A stretch of 12,296 nt of DNA from assembly GCA_038203525.1 (NCBI GenBank), contig JBBRDW010000131.1, positions 1 to 12,296 of the forward strand. The letters are read 5' to 3'. A program made the position numbers and the translations under genes. The notes beneath the pieces were generated by a model that was not told where the DNA came from, made no database searches, and saw only the letters and a program-made list of their open reading frames with translations. This DNA is from Limnovirga sp038203525 (GTDB lineage: Bacteria; Bacteroidota; Bacteroidia; Chitinophagales; Chitinophagaceae). Positions 6,595 to 12,296 of the stretch are shown in pieces. The stretch's first letter is position 1. Every line of letters starts with the position of its first letter.

Positions 6595-7173
6595 ATGGAA
6601 GAAATTGTGCAACAGGCGGAATCCAAATGGTATGTGCTGCGTGTAGTAAGCGGTAAAGAAAGAAAGGTAAAAGAATACCTCGATAAAGATATAGCACGAA
6701 GCCAATGGACAGATATTATTAAGCAGGTATTCCTTCCAATGGAAAAAGTTTATAAAGTGCAGAACGGTAAAAAAGTAATGCGTGAGAAAAACTATTTTCC
6801 AGGTTATGTTATGCTTGAAGTAGCAGAAGGTAAATTAACTGATGATATAATACATCATATAAGTAATATTACCAGCATCATGCATTTTCTTACAGATGGT
6901 AAAGGCTCAAAAGGTAATATTATCTGCCTGAGGAAATCTGAAGTAAATAAAATGTTAGGTAAGGTTGATGAGATGAACGACCAGGGCGTAACCATGAGCG
7001 AGCCTTTTATTATTGGCGAAACAATAAAAATCATCGAAGGGCCTTTCAACGATTTCAATGGTGTTATTGAAGAAGTTAACGACGAGAAAAAGAAATTAAA
7101 AGTTACTGTAAAAATATTTGGCCGCTCTACACCTGTTGAATTAAATTATATGCAGGTAGAAAAAATAGGTTAA
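6595..7173 (+). CDS. nusG: Transcription termination/antitermination factor NusG
   Basis: A 192-residue housekeeping NusG that binds RNA polymerase over the main channel, affects pausing and Rho termination, and links RNA polymerase to the ribosome. The NGN domain covers about 11-120 and includes KWYVLRVVSGKE (11-22), VFLPMEKV (45-52) and NYFPGYVMLEV (66-76). The KOW domain at about 137-192 contains GETIKIIEGPFNDFNGVIEE (141-160) and ends in VELNYMQVEKIG. Length fits a normal NusG, and the secE linkage separates it from specialised paralogues such as UpxY or RfaH. A strong terminator follows 16 bases after the stop, so transcription is not continued into rplK, which is absent here. Confidence 0.97.
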   Translation: MEEIVQQAESKWYVLRVVSGKERKVKEYLDKDIARSQWTDIIKQVFLPMEKVYKVQNGKKVMREKNYFPGYVMLEVAEGKLTDDIIHHISNITSIMHFLTDGKGSKGNIICLRKSEVNKMLGKVDEMNDQGVTMSEPFIIGETIKIIEGPFNDFNGVIEEVNDEKKKLKVTVKIFGRSTPVELNYMQVEKIG

Positions 7174-7189
7174 TTATTGATATCAATAG

Positions 7190-7234
7190 AAAAACCCCAT
7201 GCCTTAAATGGTGCGGGGTTTTTTTATTTTTTTT
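7190..7234 (+). terminator. Rho-independent terminator after nusG
   Basis: AAAAACCCC (7190-7198) pairs with GGGGTTTTT (7215-7223). The stem can continue inward past one A/C mismatch with two G-U and two G-C pairs, around loop TTAAAT. The T tract runs through 7225 and, after one A, continues to 7234. It is the clearest terminator in the window. Confidence 0.9.
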
Positions 7235-7440
7235 GACCGGGCATTTACTGATAATTTCAGCTATTGTTGCGTCGCACTCTTGTACTTCAGAAAGAAAGGG
7301 AACAAGGTAACGAGGCATTAATGCAAGGCCAAAGTAGGGATACGCTAAAAAAGAAAAAGCAATCTGGTAATAATGATTAAGAATTGCCAGTTGCCCAATA
7401 TCGTTCCGAACGTACAAGTGAGTGACACAACAAACGCTAA
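7233..7440. repeat. Paired intergenic repeat element, copies B (left, reverse) and E (right, forward)
   Basis: The left arm has the reverse outer box TTGACCGGGC (7233-7242), which starts within the nusG terminator's T tail. Its reverse core TTGCGTCGCACTCTTGTAC (7267-7285) matches the copy at 11256 over 19 bases without a difference, and the inner flank is TTCAG. The right arm starts with CCGAAC and GTACAAG (7407-7418) and is diverged: 17 of 21 core bases match. No outer box is recognisable on the right. The cores are 126 bases apart. The interior contains the palindrome GCATTAATGC (7315-7324). Confidence 0.65.
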
Positions 7441-7529
7441 ATAGTACCACAATTGTTAGGTATATAAAAACCTTCTTCGTAATTCCTCCGTCTTTCCTAA
7501 GTTGCCGTAAGCTAATTTTACACCATACC

Positions 7530-8774
7530 ATGAAGGGAAAAGATAAATTTTATGTGATACTTATTTTAGGGCTCCTGTCAGCAATCGGGCCCTTTTCAAT
7601 AGATATGTATTTGCCTGGTTTTCCTGCCATTGCAAAAGATCTTCACACCAGTGTTGCAAATGTTTCACTTTCCCTCTCCAGTTTTTTTATTGGCATTTCA
7701 GTTGGCCAGTTATTATACGGCCCGTTACTCGACCGTTTTGGGCGTAAGAATCCTTTATATTTTGGTATTTCAATTTATCTGGTCGCATCGGTTGGCTGTG
7801 CAATGGCGAGCACATTAAATGCGCTAATTTTTTGGCGCCTGATACAGGCACTTGGCGGTTGTGCAGGCATGGTTGCTTCCAGAGCTTTGGTTCGGGATAT
7901 TTTTCCAGTAGAAGACAATGCAAAAGTATTTTCATTGCTTATGCTGGTAATTGGCGTCTCCCCAATTATTGCGCCAACACTTGGTGGTTACATTACTGCC
8001 TCATTCGGCTGGCACTATATCTTCGTTTTATTAGCATTAATGGCTTCTTTTTTATTGATAGCCGTACACTTTACGCTACCAGAAGGGAGGGAACCAGATA
8101 AGAGTATATCACTTAAGCCAATACCAATTAGTACCAACTTTTTTAATGTGTTGAGAGAGCCTCAGTTTTATACCTATGCCTTAACAGGCTCTATGGCTGC
8201 AGCCGGTTTGTATGCTTATATAGCCGGTTCACCCTACGTATTTATGCAGTTGTATAAAGTAACTGAAAAGCAATATGGCTGGATTTTCGCTCTTATTGCA
8301 ATGGGCTTGATTGGTGCGAGTCAGCTTAACAGTGTGTTACTCAGGACTTATAAAAGTGGGCAGATAATTAATGTAGCCTTACTTTGTCAGGTGACCGCGG
8401 GATTAATACTTTTTCTGGGCACTTTTTTCGGCTTGCTCGAACTCTTCAGCACTATTTTTTTTATTTTTATTTTTCTGTGCTGCCAGGGCTTTATTTTCCC
8501 CAATTCGTCGGCACTTTCGCTTGCACCTTTCAGTAGAAATGCAGGAAGTGCATCGGCATTAATGGGTGCAATACAGCTTGGCCTTGCAGCATTTATTTCG
8601 GCTTTGGTAAGTTTTCTCAATAACGGCACAGCATTGCCTATGACGGCTGTTATGGCGTTGTGTTCTTTATCAAGTTTTTGTATATTAAATATGAGGAGCA
8701 GGGTTAAAGTTAAATATAATACAGGGGCTTCGCAGGTAGATGAAGAGGCTGCTGAAATGATAAGTACATCATGA
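7530..8774 (+). CDS. MFS multidrug efflux transporter, Bcr/CflA type (DHA1)
   Basis: A 414-residue, 12-helix proton-driven efflux pump of the inner membrane. AIGPFSIDMYLPGFPAIA (18-35) is the typical first helix and loop. Motif A is GPLLDRFGRKN (64-74). SRALVRD (117-123) is characteristic of Bcr/CflA proteins. GVSPIIAPTLGGYI (142-155) is motif C of drug/H+ antiporters. The frame is open upstream to a GTG at 7422, but that would place translated sequence inside repeat arm E. The ATG at 7530 starts directly before the first helix and gives the normal length. The C-terminal tail after the last helix is short and charged. The substrate is unknown; family members export bicyclomycin, sulfonamides, chloramphenicol or dipeptides. 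It stands alone, and its place directly behind nusG is unusual. Confidence 0.92.
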   Translation: MKGKDKFYVILILGLLSAIGPFSIDMYLPGFPAIAKDLHTSVANVSLSLSSFFIGISVGQLLYGPLLDRFGRKNPLYFGISIYLVASVGCAMASTLNALIFWRLIQALGGCAGMVASRALVRDIFPVEDNAKVFSLLMLVIGVSPIIAPTLGGYITASFGWHYIFVLLALMASFLLIAVHFTLPEGREPDKSISLKPIPISTNFFNVLREPQFYTYALTGSMAAAGLYAYIAGSPYVFMQLYKVTEKQYGWIFALIAMGLIGASQLNSVLLRTYKSGQIINVALLCQVTAGLILFLGTFFGLLELFSTIFFIFIFLCCQGFIFPNSSALSLAPFSRNAGSASALMGAIQLGLAAFISALVSFLNNGTALPMTAVMALCSLSSFCILNMRSRVKVKYNTGASQVDEEAAEMISTS

Positions 8775-8866
8775 ACAAAATTCATTTGCATGTGCCTTAC
8801 TTTTTAAAATGTCTTAATATTATTCTTTATCTTGAAAAAATATATTCATAACCATTTATTTAAATT

Positions 8867-8874
8867 TAATTTTG
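8867..8874 (+). promoter_or_regulatory. Candidate promoter -7 box of the T9SS protein gene
   Basis: TAATTTTG at 8867-8874 fits TAnnTTTG exactly. It predicts a start near 8881 and a 60-base leader to the ATG at 8941. No clear TTTG is at the -33 distance, so the upstream element is weak. The surrounding 8775-8940 stretch has no gene and no convincing terminator for the MFS gene. Confidence 0.45.
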
Positions 8875-8940
8875 TAATGCAATTTGACTACCATCTTTTT
8901 TGACAGCCTTTTAACAAAACCAAAAAGAAGGAAAACCTAT

Positions 8941-10917
8941 ATGAAAAAGACTATCTTATGCGCCACAATATTTATTTTGGGTCAGCACTTATTTGCTCAG
9001 GTAACCATCACTTCATTCTCGCCAATTTCGGGTCCGGTGGGAACATCGGTAACTATCACGGGCACTGATTTTAGCTTAGTCCCTACCGAGAATGTTGTAC
9101 GTTTTGGGGCTACAACAGTTCCCGTTATCTCAGCATCGTCCTCGTCGCTTACGGTTACTGTACCTTCAGGCGCAAGTTATCAGCCAATTACAGTGACCAC
9201 TAACAACCTCACCGCTTTTTCAAAACAGCCTTTTAATGTAACTTTTGACGGCGGTGGATTTTTGGTGTCAAATTCTTTTGCAAGTGCCGTAAGCTTTACA
9301 ACCGGCAATAATCCGCTTGGTGTCGGCGTAAATGATTTTGACGGAGATGGAAAGCCAGATATGGTACTCATAAATAGTTTTGCATATGATAGTACTATTT
9401 CGCTATTAAGAAATACCAGTGCAGCAGGTGGCGATATTACTACAGCTTCCTTTGCAGATACAGTAAATTTTGTAACCGGCAACCTGCCATTCAATTTGGC
9501 TACCGGTGATATAGATGGAGATGGAAAACCAGACATAGCAGTGGTAAATAACGGAAACAACAAAGTATCTGTTTTTCAAAACACTTCTACGCCAGGAAAT
9601 ATTTCTTTTGTAACAGTAAGTCAATTTGCTACAGGCTCGGGCCCCCGCAATGTGGCAATCGGTGATATAGACGGAGATGGAAAACCCGACCTTGTTGTGG
9701 TAAATGACTTCAATAATACGGTCTCCGTTTTAAGGAATAGCGGCTCAGCGGGAGTAATAAGCTTTGATGCAAAATTAGATTTCTCTGTAGGCGGCTCGCC
9801 CTGGACGGTCGCTATCGGTGATATAGACGGAGATGGCAAACCCGACCTGGCTGTTACTAACAGTTTTGGATTTTCTATCTCTGTTCTTCGTAATACAAGC
9901 TCAGCAGGAATTGTATCATTTGATCCCAAAGTTGACTTTTCCATGGGCTCTGGCGGAGGAAGTGTTTCGCTGGGAGACTATGATGGTGATGGACTAATTG
10001 ATATGGCAGCAGTAAGCTTTTTCTCAGGCGCACTATCGGTTTTTAAAAATACAAGTTCTGCAGGGTCGATTGCTTTTGATACCAGAATAGAATATGCAAC
10101 AGAAGTTCAGCCTGGCAGTATTACAACAGCCGATGTAGATGGAGATGGCAAACCCGATATTGCTATAACAAATTTTGTCTCAAAATCTGTTTCTGTTTTT
10201 AGGAACAACAGCGTATCTGGTACAATTTCTTTTGAAGCCAAGGTAGATTATGCCACCGGCGATAGCCCTTCCTCTATTGCTGTGGGAGACCTAAACGGAG
10301 ACGGTAAGCCCGACCTCGTAGTTACCAATAAAAGCATTGGAACGGTATCAGTTTTGCAAAATATTTTGGGGGTTGCGCTTCCGGTAAACCTGCTTAATTT
10401 CACCGGCAAAGCAGTGGACAATAAAACACAACTGCAATGGCAAACACTCAATGAACAAAAAACGGCTAAATACATTGTAGAATATGCAAAAGACGGCGTG
10501 TCATTTTTGCCAATTGGCACTGTAACGGCTAAGGGTAACACTGGTAGTTTACAGAATAACTACAACTTCACGCACGTCTTACCTCAAAAAGGAATCAATT
10601 ATTACAGACTAAAGATTACTGATGCTGATGCAAGGTATACCTACAGCAGGATTGCGCAAGTACAAATAAACAGCCTGTCTCAATTAAGCATGTTCCCTAA
10701 CCCGGCTAAAAGCTTTGTAACTGTAGCGCATACGGCCTCATCGAATAGTTCTCAACTTAAACTGATTGATATTATGGGCCGCACCCTTAAGATCATCAAT
10801 GTGGTAAAAGATGCTGTACAAACAAAAGTGGATTTAAATGGAATAGCCGCAGGGATCTATAAAATGGTATGGACCGATGGTAAAACAGTGCAAAGTAAAA
10901 CGCTGGTTATACAATAA
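8941..10917 (+). CDS. Secreted FG-GAP/VCBS beta-propeller protein with IPT/TIG domain and T9SS sorting tail
   Basis: A 658-residue extracellular or surface-attached protein. The first 20 residues are a Sec signal peptide, MKKTILCATIFILGQHLFAQ, likely cut after FAQ. An IPT/TIG domain (about 21-102) starts ITSFSPISGPVGTSVTITG. Seven FG-GAP/VCBS repeats follow with calcium-loop cores at residues 132, 190, 242, 294, 346, 398 and 450; six are DxDGDGxxD and the last is DLNGDGKPD. Seven blades fit one closed propeller. A linker starting LPVNLLNFTGK (480-490) leads to a fibronectin-like segment with YYRLKITDADARYTYS. The C-terminal SMFPNPAKSFVTV...GIYKMVWTDGKTVQSKTLVIQ (583-658) is a type A T9SS sorting domain. 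The frame is open to 8884, but only the ATG at 8941 places the signal peptide first. The ligand or partner is unknown. The gene appears to be a single unit with a terminator behind it. Confidence 0.93.
   Translation: MKKTILCATIFILGQHLFAQVTITSFSPISGPVGTSVTITGTDFSLVPTENVVRFGATTVPVISASSSSLTVTVPSGASYQPITVTTNNLTAFSKQPFNVTFDGGGFLVSNSFASAVSFTTGNNPLGVGVNDFDGDGKPDMVLINSFAYDSTISLLRNTSAAGGDITTASFADTVNFVTGNLPFNLATGDIDGDGKPDIAVVNNGNNKVSVFQNTSTPGNISFVTVSQFATGSGPRNVAIGDIDGDGKPDLVVVNDFNNTVSVLRNSGSAGVISFDAKLDFSVGGSPWTVAIGDIDGDGKPDLAVTNSFGFSISVLRNTSSAGIVSFDPKVDFSMGSGGGSVSLGDYDGDGLIDMAAVSFFSGALSVFKNTSSAGSIAFDTRIEYATEVQPGSITTADVDGDGKPDIAITNFVSKSVSVFRNNSVSGTISFEAKVDYATGDSPSSIAVGDLNGDGKPDLVVTNKSIGTVSVLQNILGVALPVNLLNFTGKAVDNKTQLQWQTLNEQKTAKYIVEYAKDGVSFLPIGTVTAKGNTGSLQNNYNFTHVLPQKGINYYRLKITDADARYTYSRIAQVQINSLSQLSMFPNPAKSFVTVAHTASSNSSQLKLIDIMGRTLKIINVVKDAVQTKVDLNGIAAGIYKMVWTDGKTVQSKTLVIQ
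9508..10314 (+). repeat. Tandem 156-bp coding repeats (propeller blades)
   Basis: The calcium-loop codons begin at 9508, 9664, 9820, 9976, 10132 and 10288, exactly 156 bases (52 codons) apart. A first, more distant unit begins at 9334. GGTGATATAGACGGAGATGG recurs nearly unchanged at 9661 and 9817, so some blades are similar in DNA as well as protein. This suggests recent duplication or gene conversion. Confidence 0.85.
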
Positions 10918-10936
10918 TTGCAGTTAAAATTTATAG

Positions 10937-10975
10937 TATAAAGCCTGCAGCATTTTAATTGCTGCAGGCTTTATA
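10937..10975 (+). terminator. Hairpin terminator after the T9SS protein gene
   Basis: 10937-10952 pairs perfectly with 10960-10975 (16 bp, core AAAGCCTGCAGCA/TGCTGCAGGCTTT) around a 7-base loop. It starts 19 bases after the stop codon. The T-rich tail is short (CTTTATAGTT), so strength is uncertain. The symmetric stem could also act on the opposite strand. Confidence 0.7.
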
Positions 10976-10994
10976 GTTATGGAGCAAATACATT

Positions 10995-11311
10995 TTATGT
11001 GTCCGGCTTTCGCACTTTGTGGATCTCCTGTTGCGTCGCACTCTTGTACTTTCAGATTATATTTCAGCTTTTCAGTCCTTAAATTATTAGGTGCCCGCCT
11101 TAAGCATTTTGGTAATCATTAGCGTATGGGCTTAACAGTATAGGGCCCGGTGCTGCCGGGCTTGGCCCAAAGTACATTAATGTAGGCAAGTGTATTTGGT
11201 AACCATCTATTGCTGCTTATTTGGCTTTTTAAAAAGCTGATTCGTGTACCGGAACGTACAAGAGTGCGACGCAACAGGCGATGCCATGATTACCTTAAGC
11301 CGGGTCAATAA
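10995..11311. repeat. Paired intergenic repeat element, copies C (left, reverse) and D (right, forward)
   Basis: The best preserved pair. The left core 11027-11049 and right core 11256-11278 are a perfect 23-bp inverted repeat, 206 bases apart. Outer boxes are TTATGTGTCCGGC (10995-11007, reverse) and GCCGGGTCAATAA (11299-11311). Inner flanks are TTTCAG on the left and CCGGAAC on the right. The interior has a G+C-rich hairpin, GCCCGG (11145-11150) with CCGGGC (11156-11161), that can be re-paired as GGGCC/GGCCC (11143-11147 with 11164-11168). It also has the palindromes TACATTAATGTA (11173-11184) and GCTTTTTAAAAAGC (11224-11237). There is no transposase and no obvious target-site duplication. 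Confidence 0.75.
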
Positions 11312-11335
11312 CTACAAAAAAATCTTTTGGCAAAT

Positions 11336-12250
11336 TTAATACCACAACCGTGCCTCTACCCGCTCTAAATAATCAAGCGTTGATTGTTTTAGTGGTTTAC
11401 GTAGCTCATTGTTCGGTATGGCTAAAATACTTTTCCATGCAGGAAAAAAATTTTGAAACTTAAAGCCGGTTTTTTTTAAATACTCCAGGCTCCACATGAA
11501 GGCTGTGGAGTAAAAATATTTTTTGGGAAGATAGCGCCAGGCCACTTTGCTTTTGTTGATCCACATCATGCGCAGTTTTTCCTCTTTTGTTTTGCGACCC
11601 AATGGAGACTCTTTATGAATCACTTCGACCGTATCGTTATACTCAATAAAATAGCCCGCATCTAAAAGACGGTAGCTGAAATCGTATTCCTCCATCCCGT
11701 AAAAAAAATCTTCGGGGTATGGACCCGCATCGTTCCAGGCCTTTCTAAGTTTGGCATGTGCGCAGCCTGCATAATAGTAAGTTTGAAACTGGTGCAGGTG
11801 GCTGTATTTATTAAATTTTTTATGCGGGAAAGCAGTAACCTGCATTTGCATGGTGCTGCTGTAAATAACTTTAAAACTTATTGCACCGGGTGCTTTGCCG
11901 CTAATCGCCGACTGGTTAAATGCAGCCTCAATTTTTTGGAGTGTATCAGTATCTTTTAAGTTTACGTCATCATCTATATAAAACATTATATCGCCGGTAG
12001 CAAACTGTGTTGCATAATTACGCCCCCCCGCAACGCCAAGATTTGTGGGCGCATTTATAAAGTAAAATGGAATGGCTGGCTTTGAGCTTATGAATGTTGT
12101 AACTTCAGTATAATCAACAGTTGAGCAATTGTTGAGGATAATAACTTTATCGAGCAGATTAATATTATTGAATAGGGCAATGTCTTTTAAAAGGTCGAGC
12201 GTATCATCTGGCCTGTTGTAAGAGATTATGATAATACTGATACTTTTCAT
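11336..12250 (-). CDS. Family 2 glycosyltransferase (GT-A fold)
   Basis: A 304-residue enzyme expected to transfer a sugar from a nucleotide donor to a growing surface glycan or lipid-linked acceptor on the cytoplasmic side. ISIIIISYNRPD (4-15) is the first strand and nucleotide-binding start. NLGVAGGRNYA (70-80) is a typical GT2 motif. FYIDDDV (90-96) holds the DxD-type metal-binding aspartates (93-95). GPYPEDFFYGMEEYDFSYRL (176-195) supplies the ED(Y)-type catalytic/acceptor motif. No clear membrane helix is seen; the C-terminal 70 residues are basic and aromatic and may lie on the membrane. Length is typical of rhamnosyltransferase-like GT2 enzymes, but donor and acceptor are unknown. It faces the T9SS protein gene convergently, with a repeat element between. 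Its promoter would lie in the last bases of the window; a possible reverse -7 box is CATTTTTG at 12255-12262. Confidence 0.9.
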   Translation of the reverse strand: MKSISIIIISYNRPDDTLDLLKDIALFNNINLLDKVIILNNCSTVDYTEVTTFISSKPAIPFYFINAPTNLGVAGGRNYATQFATGDIMFYIDDDVNLKDTDTLQKIEAAFNQSAISGKAPGAISFKVIYSSTMQMQVTAFPHKKFNKYSHLHQFQTYYYAGCAHAKLRKAWNDAGPYPEDFFYGMEEYDFSYRLLDAGYFIEYNDTVEVIHKESPLGRKTKEEKLRMMWINKSKVAWRYLPKKYFYSTAFMWSLEYLKKTGFKFQNFFPAWKSILAIPNNELRKPLKQSTLDYLERVEARLWY

Positions 12251-12296
12251 TGGGCAAAAATGCTTATTAGTTCTGTATAAATGCAGAAAATGTTAG

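Larger units (their letters stand above)
7174..7529. other. 356-bp gap between nusG and the MFS gene
   Basis: The gap holds the nusG terminator (7190-7234), the repeat pair B/E (7233-7440) and a short region before the MFS start. TAATTTTA at 7513-7520 is one base off the -7 consensus but has no good -33 partner. A 134-codon reverse frame (7127-7531) crosses the nusG end, the terminator and both repeat arms and is not credible. Confidence 0.6.
10918..11335. other. 418-bp gap between convergent genes
   Basis: The gap contains the terminator at 10937-10975 and the largest repeat pair (10995-11311), whose right box ends 24 bases from the glycosyltransferase stop. No gene is visible on either strand. 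Confidence 0.7.

Noticed and set aside
6609..6618. GCAACAGGCG, identical to part of the repeat core, near the nusG start
   Set aside because: It is coding sequence for conserved-position NusG N-terminal residues, without the rest of the core or the outer box; a chance match of 10 bases.
6595..7173. NusG near polysaccharide genes as a possible UpxY-type antiterminator
   Set aside because: Its linkage to secE, normal length and complete NGN and KOW domains mark it as the housekeeping NusG.
7127..7531. 134-codon reverse-strand frame with a hydrophobic stretch
   Set aside because: It overlaps the nusG end, its terminator, both repeat arms and the MFS start. The hydrophobic part is the reverse of A/T-rich DNA, and no family is recognisable.
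8387..8791. Reverse-strand frames within the MFS, tuf and T9SS genes
   Set aside because: They lie opposite strongly supported genes, have no recognisable domains, and follow the codon pattern of the forward gene.
10995..11311. CRISPR array or classical insertion sequence
   Set aside because: There are only two inverted arms, no regular direct repeats with spacers, and no transposase frame inside.

Overview
The window looks like chromosomal DNA of a Bacteroidota bacterium, probably in or near the Chitinophagaceae. The evidence is a secreted protein with a type IX secretion (T9SS) C-terminal sorting domain, promoters of the TTTG / TAnnTTTG type, A-rich start regions with little Shine-Dalgarno sequence, and tRNA genes without encoded CCA. 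The family placement is inference from the sequence alone.

Layout. Positions 1-4173 hold a piece of a surface-polysaccharide locus: a DegT-family sugar aminotransferase, a 745-bp gene-free gap, then a two-gene operon of a TviB/WbpO-type UDP-N-acetylhexosamine 6-dehydrogenase and a dTDP-4-dehydrorhamnose reductase (RfbD). Positions 4299-7234 are a translation/transcription block, tRNA-Thr(TGT), tRNA-Tyr, tRNA-Gly, tRNA-Thr(GGT), tuf, tRNA-Trp, secE, nusG, in the order known from many bacteria (compare the E. coli thrU-tyrU-glyT-thrT-tufB and secE-nusG genes). It has a clear promoter at its head and a strong terminator directly after nusG. The usual rplK-rplA-rplJ-rplL-rpoBC genes do not follow; a Bcr/CflA-type MFS efflux pump does. 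After that come a secreted IPT/TIG plus FG-GAP beta-propeller protein with a T9SS tail and, convergent to it, a family 2 glycosyltransferase.

The most unusual content is not a gene. A dispersed intergenic repeat occurs eight times in 12.3 kb. Each copy has a core (GTACAAG, a few bases, then TGCGACGCAAC, often ending GGCGATGC), and in seven copies a second box (consensus GCYGGGYCAAWAA) 12-18 bases or more further out. Six copies form three outward-facing pairs (1359-1559, 7233-7440, 10995-11311). One copy stands alone between tRNA-Thr and tuf, and one is cut by the left window edge. Left and right arms of the pairs have different inner flanks, as expected of an element with defined ends (MITE-like or a structured RNA element). 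All copies lie between genes.

The sugar-nucleotide genes would supply activated aminouronic acid and rhamnose precursors for a cell-surface glycan, to which the distal glycosyltransferase may also contribute. The central block supplies EF-Tu, tRNAs, the SecE translocon subunit and NusG. The MFS pump and the T9SS protein look like independent single-gene units.
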